From assembly GCA_038373865.1 (NCBI GenBank), contig JAXGGA010001167.1:1-64000 (forward strand): a stretch of DNA of 64,000 bases, read 5' to 3'. Shown here piece by piece: positions 21,678 through 34,880 of the stretch. The stretch's first letter is position 1; the number at the start of each line of letters is the position of its first letter. A program made the position numbers and the translations under genes. This DNA comes from Uloborus plumipes. Lineage: Eukaryota > Arthropoda > Arachnida > Araneae > Uloboridae. The notes under the pieces are model-generated. The model saw only the letters and a program-made list of their open reading frames with translations, searched no databases and was not told the origin of the DNA.

Positions 21678-24600
21678 GTAAGTAGCATTTACTTAGAATA
21701 TTTCTTTTCCTCCTCCTCCCCTTTTTCACTCAAAAGTATGGTCTCGGTAAACCAATGTTTTACCAAAACCAGATACCTTACTTCAATTTTAACCCTACAA
21801 TACATGATTTTTTTCTTTGAAAGAAATATATGTTTTTTTAGTGTAATAAGAAAACATTGGAAAACAATTTAAAAAAAATAATTTTGAGGATTGATGTTTA
21901 TATTTGCTTTAAAGATGCCTACTACTTGCTTTTTATGCTTGAGTTGCCTTATGCATGGTCATAAGGAAAAATAGTCCATGTAGCCAATTGGCAACGCTAT
22001 GCAGTGTAGGGTTGAATCTATCAATAAAACGCGGACCAATATGAGAGAATAAAAAATTTTAAGTTTTGAATCCTTACACTTTGATTTTGAAACAGTAAGC
22101 TTTTAAAATCAGAATAGTAATCGAAAGTAAAATAAAGAACTATAAATTATCAAAGGTAAACATCTGGTTTTTAATTCAATAGTCTTCTTGAATTGAGCTG
22201 AAAGTGTCTGCTGGAAATTCTGTTACAATAAAATTTCCATCGTCCGATATTTTTTGCGTATGAAACCCGACGGAAATAGTATGCCTTTTAAAGCATAAGG
22301 AGAATGCTGCTATAGTCTCTCACTTCAAAATAGGCTTATTCACGGTCACAAATAGTGTCATCTCCAAGAAGACCTAACTCGTCAAAATCTAACAAATGAA
22401 TTGCTTTAGCAGTATCCATGCAGGAGCGTCTCGATGGGAGGTCACGGGAGGTCACTGGGACCTCCCAATACTTTCTGTATTCTGCACATTTTCCTGACGA
22501 TTCGGCAATTTGAAGACAATAAATTGCAACAATGAGATTATTTGTTCTTTTAAGTTTTTAGAATTGTTTTTTAAAAGATGCCTAATGTTTTTTCTCACTA
22601 AATGTTATGCAGGTACGACATGTGTGCAATGTGCATGCTTGTATTTTATCATTCGGTAAAATTGAAACTTCATTCGGCAAATTGATAATTTCCCTCCTCC
22701 CAAAAATGTTCGGGGCGCCCCTGTACCCATGGAGACGACACAAAATTTGTGACCTTGATGCGCCTAATTTCAAGTAACAGACTTATAATAAGCAATTATA
22801 ATTCAGTTTTGGTTTTTTTTTAATATTGTTTCGGGGAAAACTCAACAAATGAATGGGGTTTCGTGATTTTGTGAGAATATGAAGACTTTGATTTAAAAGA
22901 GGCAAGAACGCATTATGCAAATTAATTTTAACGTGGAAGCAGTTGTGTGCTTCATGTACACAAGGGATTCATAATTCCATTCATAGTCAAATGAATTCGT
23001 TTCCAAAAAATTTTGAATTTTTTTTATCTTATGAAAAACACAATTACACATATGAAATTTAAAATGTGAAATTGTAATTGTCAGCACATGCAGTAAACTC
23101 CCTATTTTTTACAGTTGGATTATCCGCTTTTGCTTCACTGTTTTTTGTTATGATAATTTACTGATTGTAGAAAAATTGCGAATGAATTTCTGGTCGTTTC
23201 TAATTGAAGGGCTTTGGAGATAAAGAGGTTATGTGGCAAAACACGAAATTGCGAGTAATTAAAGTTCAAAGTTTTATTGTATGCAGTTGTTGCAGCTTTT
23301 TATTTTCTGGTTTTATCTATAGCGATCGTATAAAGTTGGTCAGATGACATCTACTTTTTGAAGTACCAAGTGTTTTTCACTTACCTGTATCCATTGCTTA
23401 CCATTATCCAGAGCTTATTTTCAAAAAATGTAACATAGCCACTTCATCCACAAAACCGTTCAATTTCAAAAAATATTTTTCACATTTTATGTTCTCATTT
23501 TAGTCATAATTTAAATGTATATCGGTCATTTTCAAAATTTGCTTACATTTGCTGTCCGGAGGTAAAAAAGACGATTTTGAGGTATAACTTATATTTCAAA
23601 TTCAATGCGAACAATTATTTTCTGCAAGGAATACCCCCAAAAAAATTCTATCACTCAACAAATTATTCAAATTTATTTTTTTTTATATAATTCTTTAAAA
23701 ATGAGAATCAAGGCAAAAACGCTTGTCCATTTCCAATTTTTGCAAGTTCAACAACTTTTTTATATACTTAATTGTATAAAAAAGTATATAGAACAAATTA
23801 TTTTTATATATTGACTATTAGTATATGAGATTCCTAATAAATATTGACAATAGTAGTTTTTTTTTTCATTAAGAAATGCATGAATATATTTTGTCCGGCA
23901 GTTCTTTTCAAGTCCGGTACCCTGAGATTATTTTAGCTAAAAAAGGCATTTATTGCAGTCAAAAGATGGTAACACGTATTCAATTAACTTAACAAACTAG
24001 AGACGTAACTATTTCGTAGCATTTTGTTTTCATGAGTTGAGAAGTATTGCTGTGGCGTTTTGCACAAGATTTCTTCCAGGTGCGTATTTTTATTTGTCAA
24101 GTCTGTTACTAAAGATATTAGTATTAATTTTCACTTTTTCTCAATTTTTACCCCTCAATATTGTTTATTATACAACTTTAAGAAAATGTATATTGTTGTT
24201 CAATTTTTAAATTTCACAACCTAGCCATAATTTGACATTTTGGTTGAAATGTCGAGTCCGTTACTGGTCAAATCCATTAACAAATGTCAAGTCCGTTACC
24301 ATACAGTTTTTTATCAATATTTTAATAATCACAAATATCGTTTTAACTTCAGGGACGCAAGTAATTTTAAATTAAATTGGTTCTAGGTGCTATGATATAG
24401 TTTAAAGGTTAGAATTCATATTAATTTTGTATGGTAATGGACGAAAATTTTCCTTGCAACTTAAAGTTTTACAAAAGCATTTGAATACTTAATTATGCAT
24501 CAAAGTATACAACCAATTACTTTTCACACACCTAAAATATGTGACTAAACATCTGTTAGTGTTTCTAAAAAAATAGCAAGTTAAAAAAAATACTTAAAAA

Positions 24601-27600
24601 TTCTGAAGTGTAAGCATATGGTGAAAATGATCCATATGTGAGTGTCATCGATTGCATAAACGAGTTTTGTTTTTTACTTATTACTATAGTCCACTGATAA
24701 TCGGGAGTTCACTGTATTTTTAGGGATTGACAGCGACAGTATTTAGAGTAGAGAATGATGGAATCCGAAATGTTTAATGTTGATAGACTGATACAAAACT
24801 GAAAATGTCTTTACTTTCATTTTAAATTTCATTTACAGCTCATGTCGGCATTATACCCTTTCTTCCTGTATTTGCAAAGATTCGACTCGACCTGTCAGCT
24901 ACAACTGTAGGAATCTTATCCACTTTCATGCAGCTGTCGAATGCCTTGTCGAAACCTTTGTTTGGATTCTTAGCGGATTTCACAAACAGGATAAGAGCTC
25001 TGCTTATCAGTCTTATTTGTGTCGAAGCACTCTTGGTACTTCTCATTGTTGGAATACCTTCTGCAACTCAAGTGGAGGATGGACCAAAACAGTATTCTGA
25101 ACGGAATGTAACTAGAACATTACACAGTATAAAAAAGATATGTCATGAAGGATCTAGGAACTCACATCAGGTAAACAGTTTTTGGAGTTTTTGATTGATC
25201 AAGGTGAACTTTGTACACTATTGATATTAGAATGTAGGCAAACCTATCTATCTCGAATTTTACGGTACAGAAGAAAAATTCGAGATGAGGTGGTTTCGAG
25301 GTACTGAAGTTTTGCTAAGAAACAAAGAGTGTGAATAGATTCCTCTACATTTATATGTTGAGTAATATATCGCACCCTTGCTACAAAAGTTCCACAACTC
25401 AAAAAACTACGTTTTCCAGGAATTGCAAAAACACTGTTCCCGGGCTGACTCGGCGCATTTTAGTATTTTTGAATTTGTCAATATGAAGACCGATACATCT
25501 CAAACTATGATCGTTAGTTACGCACGTTACTCTACGACGGCTGGACGACAAATCAAGATGTGGCATTTCAGTGGAAGGGGTCCTATGTATCTTGATAACA
25601 ACAAAACGCCATAACTGCCCTTTGGCGGCTGATTTTTCAATGCAATTTCTGGCTCTTTTGAAGAATGGTAGAGACGTGTAAACTACGTCTAATGACGGTC
25701 ATAACTCAAAAATTACAATTTTTGAGTTGTGGCACTTTTGTAGCAAGGGTGCGATTTATTTGACCTATTGTAATTTCATGTTTTACTAATTTTAATAATG
25801 ATCCGACACTAAATTTACTTTTTGAACGATTGTGGTTTTGCTTAACAATGTTCAGATTTTAGTTTCTTTCTTAATCGAAACAATTTAAACGTTAAAACGG
25901 CATGTATCAATATTCCAACAAAATATACTGTTCTCCATGACTAGAAAATAGAACTTACGAAGCTTTATCATCATTTAAAAATGCCTCCCCCCTCCCCCTT
26001 TCGGTTTTCCAGTGGATGGAATTCCTGGAAAAACTTGCTTCTCATGTATTGTTTTCCATGGGCTGCATGTCTCACAAGGCCTAAGAAAAGGCACTATGAC
26101 TTGTCATTAGAAGCAATGCTTTCGGTCTCTCTTTTTGGTTTATTGGTAACGACCGCTTTAGGCCAAATTCGAAAATCACAGCGTAGCTAGAACTCGAGAT
26201 ATAGAGGATTTTCAGGAAAACTAAATAGAGATAAATATTCAAGAAAACATTAAATATTTGCTATAAATATAAGGAAATTGTAAAATTTTGACATAGATGG
26301 GTTTTTGAGATAGCCGTTCAAGATAAACAATTTCTAAACTGTAGCTGAAATGTTCTGGGGAATTCGTTTCTGCTTATATCTTAAGCCTCTCATACACACA
26401 GCTGGAATTGTAGGTAGGAATTAACGAATGATGTATGAAATTATTTTATCGTTATTGAAACACAATCGAACTGCTATTTCTGAAGTTGATGCTTTGTTCA
26501 GTAGTAAAAACGGGTCTAGTTAGTTGAGCTCGTTTTTTAGGAAATGATTTCTTTTATGGAAGTTTGAAGCGAAGAGTTGTTGACGTAAAGGTGAGTTTAA
26601 CTACTGTCAAAACAGTAATTCAACCCAAGAAAGGAATTCTCACAAGATCACGCTTCAACTTACAGGAGTCGAGGAAAAAAAGTTTAAGTTCAGTTCTAAC
26701 CTGGAAAAGCGCAAGAGTACTCCAGTTAGTCAGTTGGAAAGTATCAATCCACGCTGCACCATTTTTTATCATGAGTTTTAAGAAACGTTCAATTCGGAAG
26801 TTAAATAATAACTCTAAATTTTTAAAAATGTAGCAGAAGTTGTTTTTATTTGATTTCGAAGACTATTTTTAGCATATAAATATTGTTTTTCAAACTATCA
26901 CTTTCCACTGCAAGCCATTTTTTTCTCATAAGCTTCTTATAAAATGGAGCGAATTCGTAGTTAAATACGGTTACAAAGTTTCAGTATTTACAGCTCTTTT
27001 TCTTCTCTCTTTTAGGTGGAAGAAAGAAGTGCTCACAAAAATTACAAAACAAACCTTTATCAGAAAGAGTTTTACTTTTCATCTGCATCAAAAGAAACTT
27101 CTGATACAGGATTAACTAGTCCACCTTCGAAATCATGTTGTCATCAAATTAATAAAGTTAAGTGCAATCTTCATTGTTACCAGAAAAAAATAAAAGGAAA
27201 ATGTTACTCAAATTTTCCGCACTGCGCAGATGTGAAAAATGTGTATAACTTGCCCTGTAAACTCAAACATAGAATGTCACAAGTCAAGAAATTCTCATAT
27301 CAGTCAAGGTACTTTAACATTTCGTACGAATTCAAACTTAATTTGAATCAAACTTTATTGAATACTGTTACATTTGCACAGTTAAAGATACTTGGTGGAA
27401 ATGAGACGCTAAATACTTTTAAACCCAAATGTAAAGAGTTGTCTGATAATTGCTCGTTAGAATGCGATTACCATTTCGACACGTGTCACGGGAAAAAGGA
27501 TGCCACCGACTACGATTCTTCTCAATTCTGGATGTTTGCTACTTACTCCATTTTGAGTGTCATGGCGCAGGGTGCCATTTACTCTCTCTCCGATACAATA

Positions 27601-30600
27601 TGCTACGAAAATTTGAAAAGCTCTGCTTCTAACTATGGACACCAGCGGTTTTTTGGAGCCATCGGCTGGGGATCAGTTGCGATTTTGACAGGATTCTTGA
27701 ACAGTTTAGCAAATGATGATCCAAACAGATGTTATACTCCTGGTTTTTATCTCATGGTAGTTCTGTCGGCTTTTTTAATACTAAATACCCATCATATTGA
27801 TATGAAATTGTCTTCCCACAAAGTAATTGGTGTTAAACCAAAGAACTTGTACGTATCAAAAGAATTTTTATGTTTCGAAGTATGTATTCTTGCTTCTGGA
27901 ATGTTAACTGCTTATACGTCTTGCTATATGATATGGTACATAGAAAACTTGGGTGGCAGTCAACTGTTGGGAGGATTCGCCCTGTCAATTCAATGTTTAC
28001 TTGGTGAAGCATTATTCATGTACTTCTCAGATTCACTTATTTCCACTTTTGGACACTGGAATATCGTGACGGCCAGTTTCTTGACATTTGCAATCCGGTA
28101 TTATGGCTACTATATGTTGAATAACCCGTGGTTTATTCTGCCCCTGGAAATTTTACATGGAATAACTTATGGATTGTTTTATTCCACAATGACTTCGTAT
28201 GCCAAAGAAATAGCCCCGGCTGGATCTGAAGCAACAGTTCAAGGCATATTCAGTGGGACATTTCAAGGATTGGGTAAGAACTAGAAGTAGTTTGATAGAT
28301 TATTTTCTGTAACCACTATTCATGGTAATTAAGTTTTCATTTCAACGAAAAAACTTAGTTACCCTGTAAAAAACTGCAGTACTACAAAAAGATTTCGAGT
28401 GAACTTAACTTCCATAAAGTTTTTTGGTGACGGTACAGCTACTTAAGTTCCGCTGTCAATTTTGCTTGAAAAGAAGCTGCATCGTTACGAGAAAAGTTTA
28501 TTGAACCTCAGTTTCTTAAGGTTTTCTAGTAGTACTAGGTTTTTTTTTTTTTATTTTACAGTATTCTTGCTTAAGGTTTTCTAGTTAATTGTACAACTAT
28601 AAAATATACTTTAAAAAGTTGATTAGTCATTTACCTATGTTCCATACCGAATATATTTTTGTTTGAGTTTCAATGTCCAACAATTGATAAACAGAAAGTA
28701 CTCATGTTTTTCCACCTGTAACAGGCTGTATTTATTTTCAAAAGTGTTCTTGAAAATAAACCAACATAATTTTTTGAAAAATTCGTGTAAATTCACTCGC
28801 GTGTATTTTCGATAAAAATGAAAATAGTGAACGCGCAATCATTTCTGACTATAAACACTAAAATCATGATACAGCTCTATAGCTTTTCCAACGTTTACAA
28901 GTACCAATGCTAATACATTCATCACTTCCTAATTCACTACCATAATCGGAAATCATAAACCAAAACAATATTTTAAAAAGAAAATTACCTTTAAGTTATA
29001 GACTAAAGTACTAGAACAAAAATTTCCGAAACAAATAACTAATAGTAACACTTTAGGACACATTGTAGAGTTGTCTGACAGTGGGCATACCCCCTATTAT
29101 TGTTAACTTTTGTTAGATTGGCGATTCTCTGTAAACTCGTCATTTTTCACACGAAATCTGTCCGGACACGGTTTTTTGAAATGTTCGTATAATTATAATA
29201 CTATTGCTCAGAAAATGAATCTATTACTTAGGTTTGAAAGAGGGCCAATTGAAGTTTGTGTTTTATCATGATAGAGGGTAAGTCCCCCGCCTAGTATAAC
29301 TAGGCAGGGGACTGTGCCAGGTGACTGTGTTTCTGCTCTTTGTTGTGTAATATCTGCAAAACTACTGGAACATAATTAGTTACGAGACTACCTATAAATT
29401 TAGGCACAAATCGTGGACATAATAAATGTTTTATACTTTAATTAATTGACATTAATAAAATCACTTCCCAGAGGACTGTTTTCGCAACGACCCTGATGCA
29501 TACTTTCATCACAAATGTGGCTCTCAAACTAAGCAAAGTAGCGTTCCAACACCGTTCTCGGCGATTTCGGCAAATTCACACTGATTACTATAAACTGCAT
29601 GCCAAAAAGAATTTGAAAAAATTATAGATTTTTCGTATTACAGCTTTGAATTTGTTGCAGGGGACTGTTTGAAAAAACTCCGGACAGAATTTACGTGACA
29701 ATTTTAAGTTTTAGAAATACGTAATTATGCCTTATTTCATAAGAAAAATATAGCTTCATTATTCTATTTTCAGATATTAATTGCCAAATTTATGTAGTGT
29801 TAATAGGTTTTTTGAAATACTATCTTTAACAGTTAGACTATGGGATTGGGACAGCCAGGGGACTGTGTTTTGGCGCTTATATAATTTCTAGAAAAAAATA
29901 TTAAATTGTTATCTCTCCAAATACAATTGGGCCACAAAGTATTAATGCTTTACTTGTATTAAGAGCCATAATTACTTTATTACACTTTATTATTTTTAAA
30001 ATACTCAGTCCGAACAGCCAATTACCAGCTTACAGAGAATCACCCAGATATACAGTTAGTCAATAAAGTCTGCGTACATCAAGAAAAAGTAATATCAAAT
30101 GCAAATTTAAAGGGTAGTTTCATAAAGTTTTATTTTTTTAATGTGTAGTTTCAACAAGGGACTTTGAAATTATTCAACTGTAATATTTTCATATCTAATA
30201 ATTTATGCACACTAATTTTTAAAAGATAATTGGCCAGAAATCAAAGCCAATAAAGTTTGCGTACAACGCAAAGTAATCGGGGATTTCTTATCTAATTTTT
30301 AAACTTCAAACTTGAGAATGAAAAGAAGGTTACATTTTTAAGGTCATTGACTTCTGAAGCAAATTTCACGTTGATTGGCAGTTGTTATTTCTACTTTCTT
30401 TGACAAAAATAACAACCAATAAAGAAATTCCTTTAGTTACGAGACAACTAATTATAAAGTTGAGAGATGAAGGTAAAAATCTTCGTGATATTGGTAAAAC
30501 CATTTGAAAATCATTTCCTAGTGTACAAAGAGTTATTCAAAACTATCTTGACACAGGTAGTCTTGCTGAAAAACCAAGATGTGGAAGACCGAAGAAGCTA

Positions 30601-31929
30601 ACTCAAAGAGAAGAAAGATGTCCATCAAGTACTTTTATCCGTTTTTAAAGCTTTAGTATCTTCCACCGAGTTCTTGAAACGTTAATAAGACAACTTTTCA
30701 AAAACAAGTTGTACTTTATCCGTGATTCAATAAGTATGCCTCTTCTGCACTCCGACTGTTTTAAGGGTTCAAAACTGGTTAGTGAGATTGCAGATTGCTA
30801 TTGAAGGAGGAGACAAGATAAGAATTTAAAGTAAAAACTTTATGCTCGCAATCGTCAATGTAAAAACTGAGTCATGAGTCAAACTTCAAACTTTGATTCA
30901 AAAGGAGAACCCTGTTTAACATCAGAAAGTAATTGGATCCGTATAAATGTGCTGAAAACATGTAAACAACGTGGTTGGGTGGATGAGAAAGGTAGAATCA
31001 CACCCGAAATGAAGCTACCTCCTTGTGGTGCGTTCTGGGCTGTTAATGTAACGAAATATAATTGCGTTTACAACTAAAAGCTGCATTTCGCCCATTCATT
31101 GCAAAAAATAGTATCTAGATTATAAAAGAAGAATTATTGCTATGTGCAAAAAATGTTAAAAAAAGTCAATTTTTGATTAATTTCACGGAACTTTACGGTT
31201 TATGTACGATCTTAATACCGAATAAAATTTAAATAATTTTGAAGATGCATGAAAAGAGTGTTAAAAGGAAGCATTTTAATGGTATTAGAACAAAAATGGT
31301 GATTATTTATATTTTCCAAAAAATTTTAGAAAACAGACATTTTTTCGTACTTTTAGAGAAATTCAAGTCTTGGTGGGACCCTAAGGGAGTTGTTCAAACT
31401 TGATAATATTTTACGTGCGTATTGTAGTTACGCATGCACAGCTTTTGCCGGGTATTACAGAACAAAATTCCAAAATTTTTGTTTTTCGCTCCAACCTACT
31501 GCCCATCAGCGAAATTAGAAAAAATCTTGCTCAGCCCGCTTTAATACACATTCCTTTTGAATTACTGAAAGACATCAATTATTATAGAAAGGTGCATACA
31601 AGGATATCTTGTCTTGACCACGGCAGAGTTTTGTTTTTTACATTTATTTATTGTTAGAAATTAAACCCTGATTGCATAATAGGTATTGTTAGAATACTGT
31701 ATAGTATACCGTTGCATATACCATTGCATACTGTATAAATTTGCATTTTTTTTTCTTTTTTGCAGGTACTGGGTTTGGTAGTTTCGTTGCCGGTACATCA
31801 ATTGATGCCTATGGTGGCAGGATGTCTTTCCTAATTGCTGCTATTTTTAGTACATTTGCTGCTCTGGTTAGTTCAATACTTTCGTTCATCGTGAAAGATA
31901 GTAGGCCTGTTCTGATAGAGCTGAAATAA
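21578..31929 (+). CDS. Gene B: MFSD6-like major facilitator transporter, spliced CDS of 4 exons, 617 aa
   Basis: Spliced CDS joins 21578-21677, 24839-25170, 27016-28273 and 31766-31929; intron phases are 1, 0, 1 and the total is 618 codons with stop. Helix 1 spans exons 1-2 (LPFKIHYFLLCG + AHVGIIPFLPV). The helix 2-3 signature GFLADFTNRIRA is at about residues 76-87. An extracellular loop at about 108-313 holds 12 Cys and several N-glycosylation sequons, and is interrupted by the B-specific phase-0 intron after residue 144. The family motif YGHQRFFGAIGWG starts near 351, and HGITYGLFYSTMTSYAKE precedes the last exon. It is a probable 12-helix plasma-membrane transporter of unknown substrate. 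Paralogy to A and C is clear from motifs and shared phase-1 introns. Tandem with A; convergent with C about 16 kb away. Confidence 0.87.
22421..22723. mobile_element. hAT-like MITE in gene B intron 1
   Basis: Ends CAGGAGCGTCTCG and CGGGGCGCCCCTG are imperfect inverted repeats, flanked by 8-bp TATCCATG / TACCCATG (one mismatch). The interior carries GGGAGGTC repeats. Confidence 0.6.
23091..24714. repeat. Possible large relative of the pogo-type MITE, gene B intron 1
   Basis: CAGTAAACTCCC at 23091 and GATAATCGGGAGTTCACTG ending 24714 resemble the two ends of the 62211-62625 element; TA follows the right end but the left is preceded by TG. The 1.6-kb interior includes several copies of TCAAGTC(C/T)GTTAC. 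Confidence 0.3.
24839..25170 (+). CDS. Gene B coding exon 2 (helices 1-3)
   Basis: Acceptor atttacag ends at 24838. The exon reads AHVGIIPFLPVFAKI through GFLADFTNRIRA and helix 3 to CHEGSRNSHQ, ending CAG|GTAAAC, phase 0. The reading frame runs into a stop shortly after the donor, which supports the splice. Confidence 0.85.
25236..25312 (+). repeat. CTCGAATTT element, copy 2
   Basis: CAAACCTATCTATCTCGAATT...AGAAGAAAAATTCGAGAT matches copy 1 at 2044-2130 in the opposite orientation. It lies in gene B intron 2. Confidence 0.55.
25371..25753. mobile_element. MITE with about 35-bp inverted ends in gene B intron 2
   Basis: CGCACCCTTGCTACAAAAGT and its mirror close a 383-bp element. Near the right end AACTCAAAAATT/AATTTTTGAGTT forms a second hairpin. 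A 78-codon open frame spans much of it, but it has no recognisable domain and is probably chance. The flanks share only AT. Confidence 0.7.
27016..28273 (+). CDS. Gene B coding exon 3 (loop and helices 4-11)
   Basis: Acceptor ctcttttag ends at 27015; the first codon is GTG, read internally as Val. The exon carries the Cys-rich loop (CCHQ, CNLHC, CSLEC patterns) and helices 4-11, and ends FQGLG with donor G|GTAAGA (GT at 28274-28275), phase 1. Confidence 0.88.
29119..30045 (-). mobile_element. GGGCGATTCTC element copy 2 (927 bp), in gene B intron 3
   Basis: Same element inverted relative to copy 1, with 4-bp duplication AGAT (29115-29118, 30046-30049). The first base of the left end is mutated. 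The CAGGGGACTG motif (reverse of CAGTCCCCTG) is at 29305, 29658 and 29856, with CAGAGGACTG at 29470. Confidence 0.85.
30420..30650 (+). pseudogene. Fragment of a Tc1-type transposase N-terminus
   Basis: Plus-strand translation gives LVTRQLIIKLRDEGKNLRDI, a stop, then PSVQRVIQNYLDTGSLAEK and GRPKKLTQRE: the paired HTH/GRPR region of Tc1 transposases. The catalytic part is not recognisable. Located in gene B intron 3. Confidence 0.65.
31766..31929 (+). CDS. Gene B coding exon 4 (last helix)
   Basis: Acceptor ttttttgcag ends at 31765. It reads GTGFGSFVAGTSIDAYGGR followed by a hydrophobic helix and a short polar tail ending IELK and TAA. The stop codon itself lies inside an AATAAA hexamer (31925-31930), the only obvious poly-A signal at this 3' end. 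Confidence 0.85.
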
Positions 31930-31930
31930 A

Positions 31931-34380
31931 TTGTACTTTTATCCCCCCAGTGCTAGTAAATATTTTTAAGTCTGTTAAAACCTTTTGTGTTGCCAAATAA
32001 TTGTTTATAGTAAGTTATTGTTTTGTGGATTTTAAAATTTTTTTCTTGTTGCTGAGCTGTGTACATGGTTGGTATTAAAAAATTTTACCTACATAAACAG
32101 TTTTTTCTGTACGTACGAACTTTTTTTGAGTATTATATTACATAGTTATGTTTATCAAACATTTTCCATAAAAGAACTTTTAAAAAACCTTTGTACTAGT
32201 AAAACCTTGTAAATATTTTTAATTAGAATTTTCGTTAAACTTTTGCAACAAAATATAGAGCTTGAAAAAAAAACTGCTTTACAGTGAAGTGCCTTAAAGC
32301 ACTTCACCTTAAGGTAAATTTTATTTATTTATTAGAATTTGGTAAATAAGTTAACACCTAAAAAAGTTTCTAGAACTGATATCTTGAAATAAAACATTGC
32401 CAATGTTCTTATAAAATTTAGATTTTTTTATGTAATTAGTTTTTCTTTCTTCTTAAGAATATAATTTTCATACTTTTCCACCAACTTCCCGATTTATATA
32501 GTTATTTTAACCATGGCCACTTTCAATAACATCAAATAGGTTGGCCTAGCTGTTTGTGTCTGCAAGTGAATTAGTAAAGGGACTTTCATAAACAGATGTT
32601 TGCATGAAAAACAAATTTATTTTCACACAAATCAAAATGAACTCACGATGTTAAATATGTTTCCATTGTCTTATTACAGTCACCCTAATTTCTGCGGTTG
32701 CTTTTCTTCGCACTTTTGTGCTTTTGTACAATGTCATAAATTTAAAGTTACGCGCACTTAACTGAAATTGTAATTCAAAGGAAAGAACATGTTTATTCTG
32801 TAACATTAAATCTTCTTCAGTGCTCAATTCGTTTTAAAGGCATTTTCTGAGGTCCTTCATCTGTAATCCCATATGAACCTATAATTATTTTACTGTAATA
32901 AATATAGATTTTGTAATTGATAAGCATAATGACTGAAGATGGTTTGGGACTAAGTGGTGAATTTGAGAAGATCAACTTTAAAAAAAATTGTTCTATCTCT
33001 GTTTTGATGATCCATGCGTAGTATTTCAAGAAAGATACTGTATTATTAATGCAAATAATTTTGCTTCAATGTAGTTAATTTTTGCTTAGTATTGTTGCAG
33101 CGCAAGAATTACTATCAACTTTGGCAGATTCTTGTTTCACCACCAAATGTTTTTTTTTTTTTTTGAAGGGGGGGGGATACGGCCAAATGCACCTCTAGAA
33201 CATTGTTAATGCAGAGTATCATAACTTATGACACTCTTTTAAGAATGTTCGAGAGATACATTAACCATTCATAAAACCAAAATTTTCTATTTCTTAAAAA
33301 ATGTCTCAAAACATACTCATCTCTGCTAAACTTTCAAGTTGCTAAGCTGCTTTATCTCATCGTGAGTTTATTAGGTCAAATCACGGGCGTCGTTGGCGGG
33401 GGGGACGAGGGGGACATGTCCCCCCCAATATTTTGAACTCATCAGAAGTCCCCCTCAATATTTTAAAATAATAACTTTGGAAAAAAAAATCGGGACTTTC
33501 ATTTCTGAATCAAATTAAATTAGAACTTCGATCTGAACTAAAATAACAAAAACTTCCGTATTTATTGGAAAGACCGTCTGAGTTACTTTCGCATGCAGCT
33601 ATCTCATGCTTTTTGTGCTTTTAGTAACCTTATTGGAACAATCATTTTTCTCCTGCAAAACTCATCACTACCATTAGCAGATTACCCAATAGGCGCTTGA
33701 GGCGCGAGTCTGGGGCCTCAGGCGGAGCGTCACATTTTCAAAACCAAATTTTTTTTAATTTAAGGAGTTGCCAAGGAAAGTCATGAGTTTGAATGAGAAA
33801 TGCTCAAAACCCATGGAAACTAACAGTTACCTAAGGATTATAGGCTCGGGCTGAAGCCGATAGGACGACTGATCCCAATAGGGCCCTGCATCCAAGCAGT
33901 ACCCGAATTACTAATATTTAGGGCCCAAGACCCACAGTAATTTAGAGGCCCCCTAAAGATTCAATGGCAAAATGCGGTGGCTGATTTACAGGTTTGGGGG
34001 GGGGGGGCTGTCAAAATGCATTTTTGAAGGCCCCTTTGTACATCTCAGCACTATATAAATCATTTATCATGTACATATTTGAATCCCCTCCGGGGCTTCT
34101 ATGGTCATGGGGCCTCTACAGTTAAAACATGGTAAATCTACTAGCTGCAAGAATCAATAAAAATTCTCGTTCAAGAAATTTTTTTTCCAATTAATAAATC
34201 GTTATTTTTTAAAATAATGTTTCTTTAAAATATACACGTGTGCTATTCCCATAGCTCTTATGCTGTGATATGTCTTTAGAAAAAATTGAGGCCCTTTAGA
34301 AATATGGAGCCCCAGGAATAGGTCTGGGGCCCAACTTATTAAGTTGGAGGAATTTTTCTTGGGATGATTCTATCTTTAGT
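31931..34380. other. Spacer downstream of gene B, no gene seen
   Basis: AT-rich, with G-rich patches near 33168 and 33400 (GGGGGGGACGAGGGGGACATG) and scattered repeat debris. Confidence 0.55.
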
Positions 34381-34384
34381 TATA

Positions 34385-34880
34385 CAAATACAAATACAAA
34401 TGTGACGACCAGCAACAGGCTCTGGGCCCAACTGGGCTGGTCCTAGTCAAATTATAGATCCCAATGAAGATCAATGGCCCTCTTAAAACTATCTACTCCC
34501 TTGCTCCTTACCGCCTCTTCCGGTAAACTATTCCAAGATCCCACTACTCTGCTAAAATAGTAATTTTTCCGAATTTCCAGGTTAGCCTGAGATTTAAACA
34601 GCTTATAACAATGACCCCTTGTCCTGCTTTCCGTGCAAAAATTTAACCCTATAACATCTTTCATTTTGATAAATTTAAACAACTGAATCATGTCCCCTCT
34701 GGTTCTCCTTTGCTCAAGACTATACATATTAAGCATTCTAAGTCTGGAATCATAGTCTAAATTAGAAAGTCCATTCACTAACTTTGTAGCCCTCCTTTGT
34801 ACCCTTTCCAATAAATTAATATCTTTCTTAAGGTAAGGAGTTCTTTTAAAAGAAAGGTAATTACGGGAATAAAAATACAT
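34385..34880 (-). pseudogene. 3' end of a CR1/L2-type LINE reverse transcriptase
   Basis: The minus-strand reading frame 34880-34452 ends a non-LTR ORF2: YLKKDINLLERVQRRATKLV, then SLEQRRTRGDMIQLFKF, RGHCYKLF and FFSRVVGSWNSLPEEAV-type blocks characteristic of the C-terminus. After the stop comes a short 3' UTR ending in ACAAAT repeats (34383-34400). It is 5' truncated; homology begins near 34845 and earlier residues are probably flanking DNA. Confidence 0.8.

Noticed and set aside
25378..25614. 78-codon open frame in gene B intron 2
   Set aside because: Lies within a short inverted-end MITE; no domain and no match to the transporter loop.
26541..26590. Exon-like 50-nt segment in gene B intron 2 (ttttttag before, AAG|GTGAGT after)
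   Set aside because: It would enter a phase-0 junction, hits a stop in frame and is not a multiple of three; A and C have nothing equivalent. Treated as a cryptic exon at most.
30874..31077. 67-codon open frame near the Tc1 fragment
   Set aside because: Its sequence does not match the catalytic part of a Tc1 transposase or any family I recognise; it sits in gene B intron 3.
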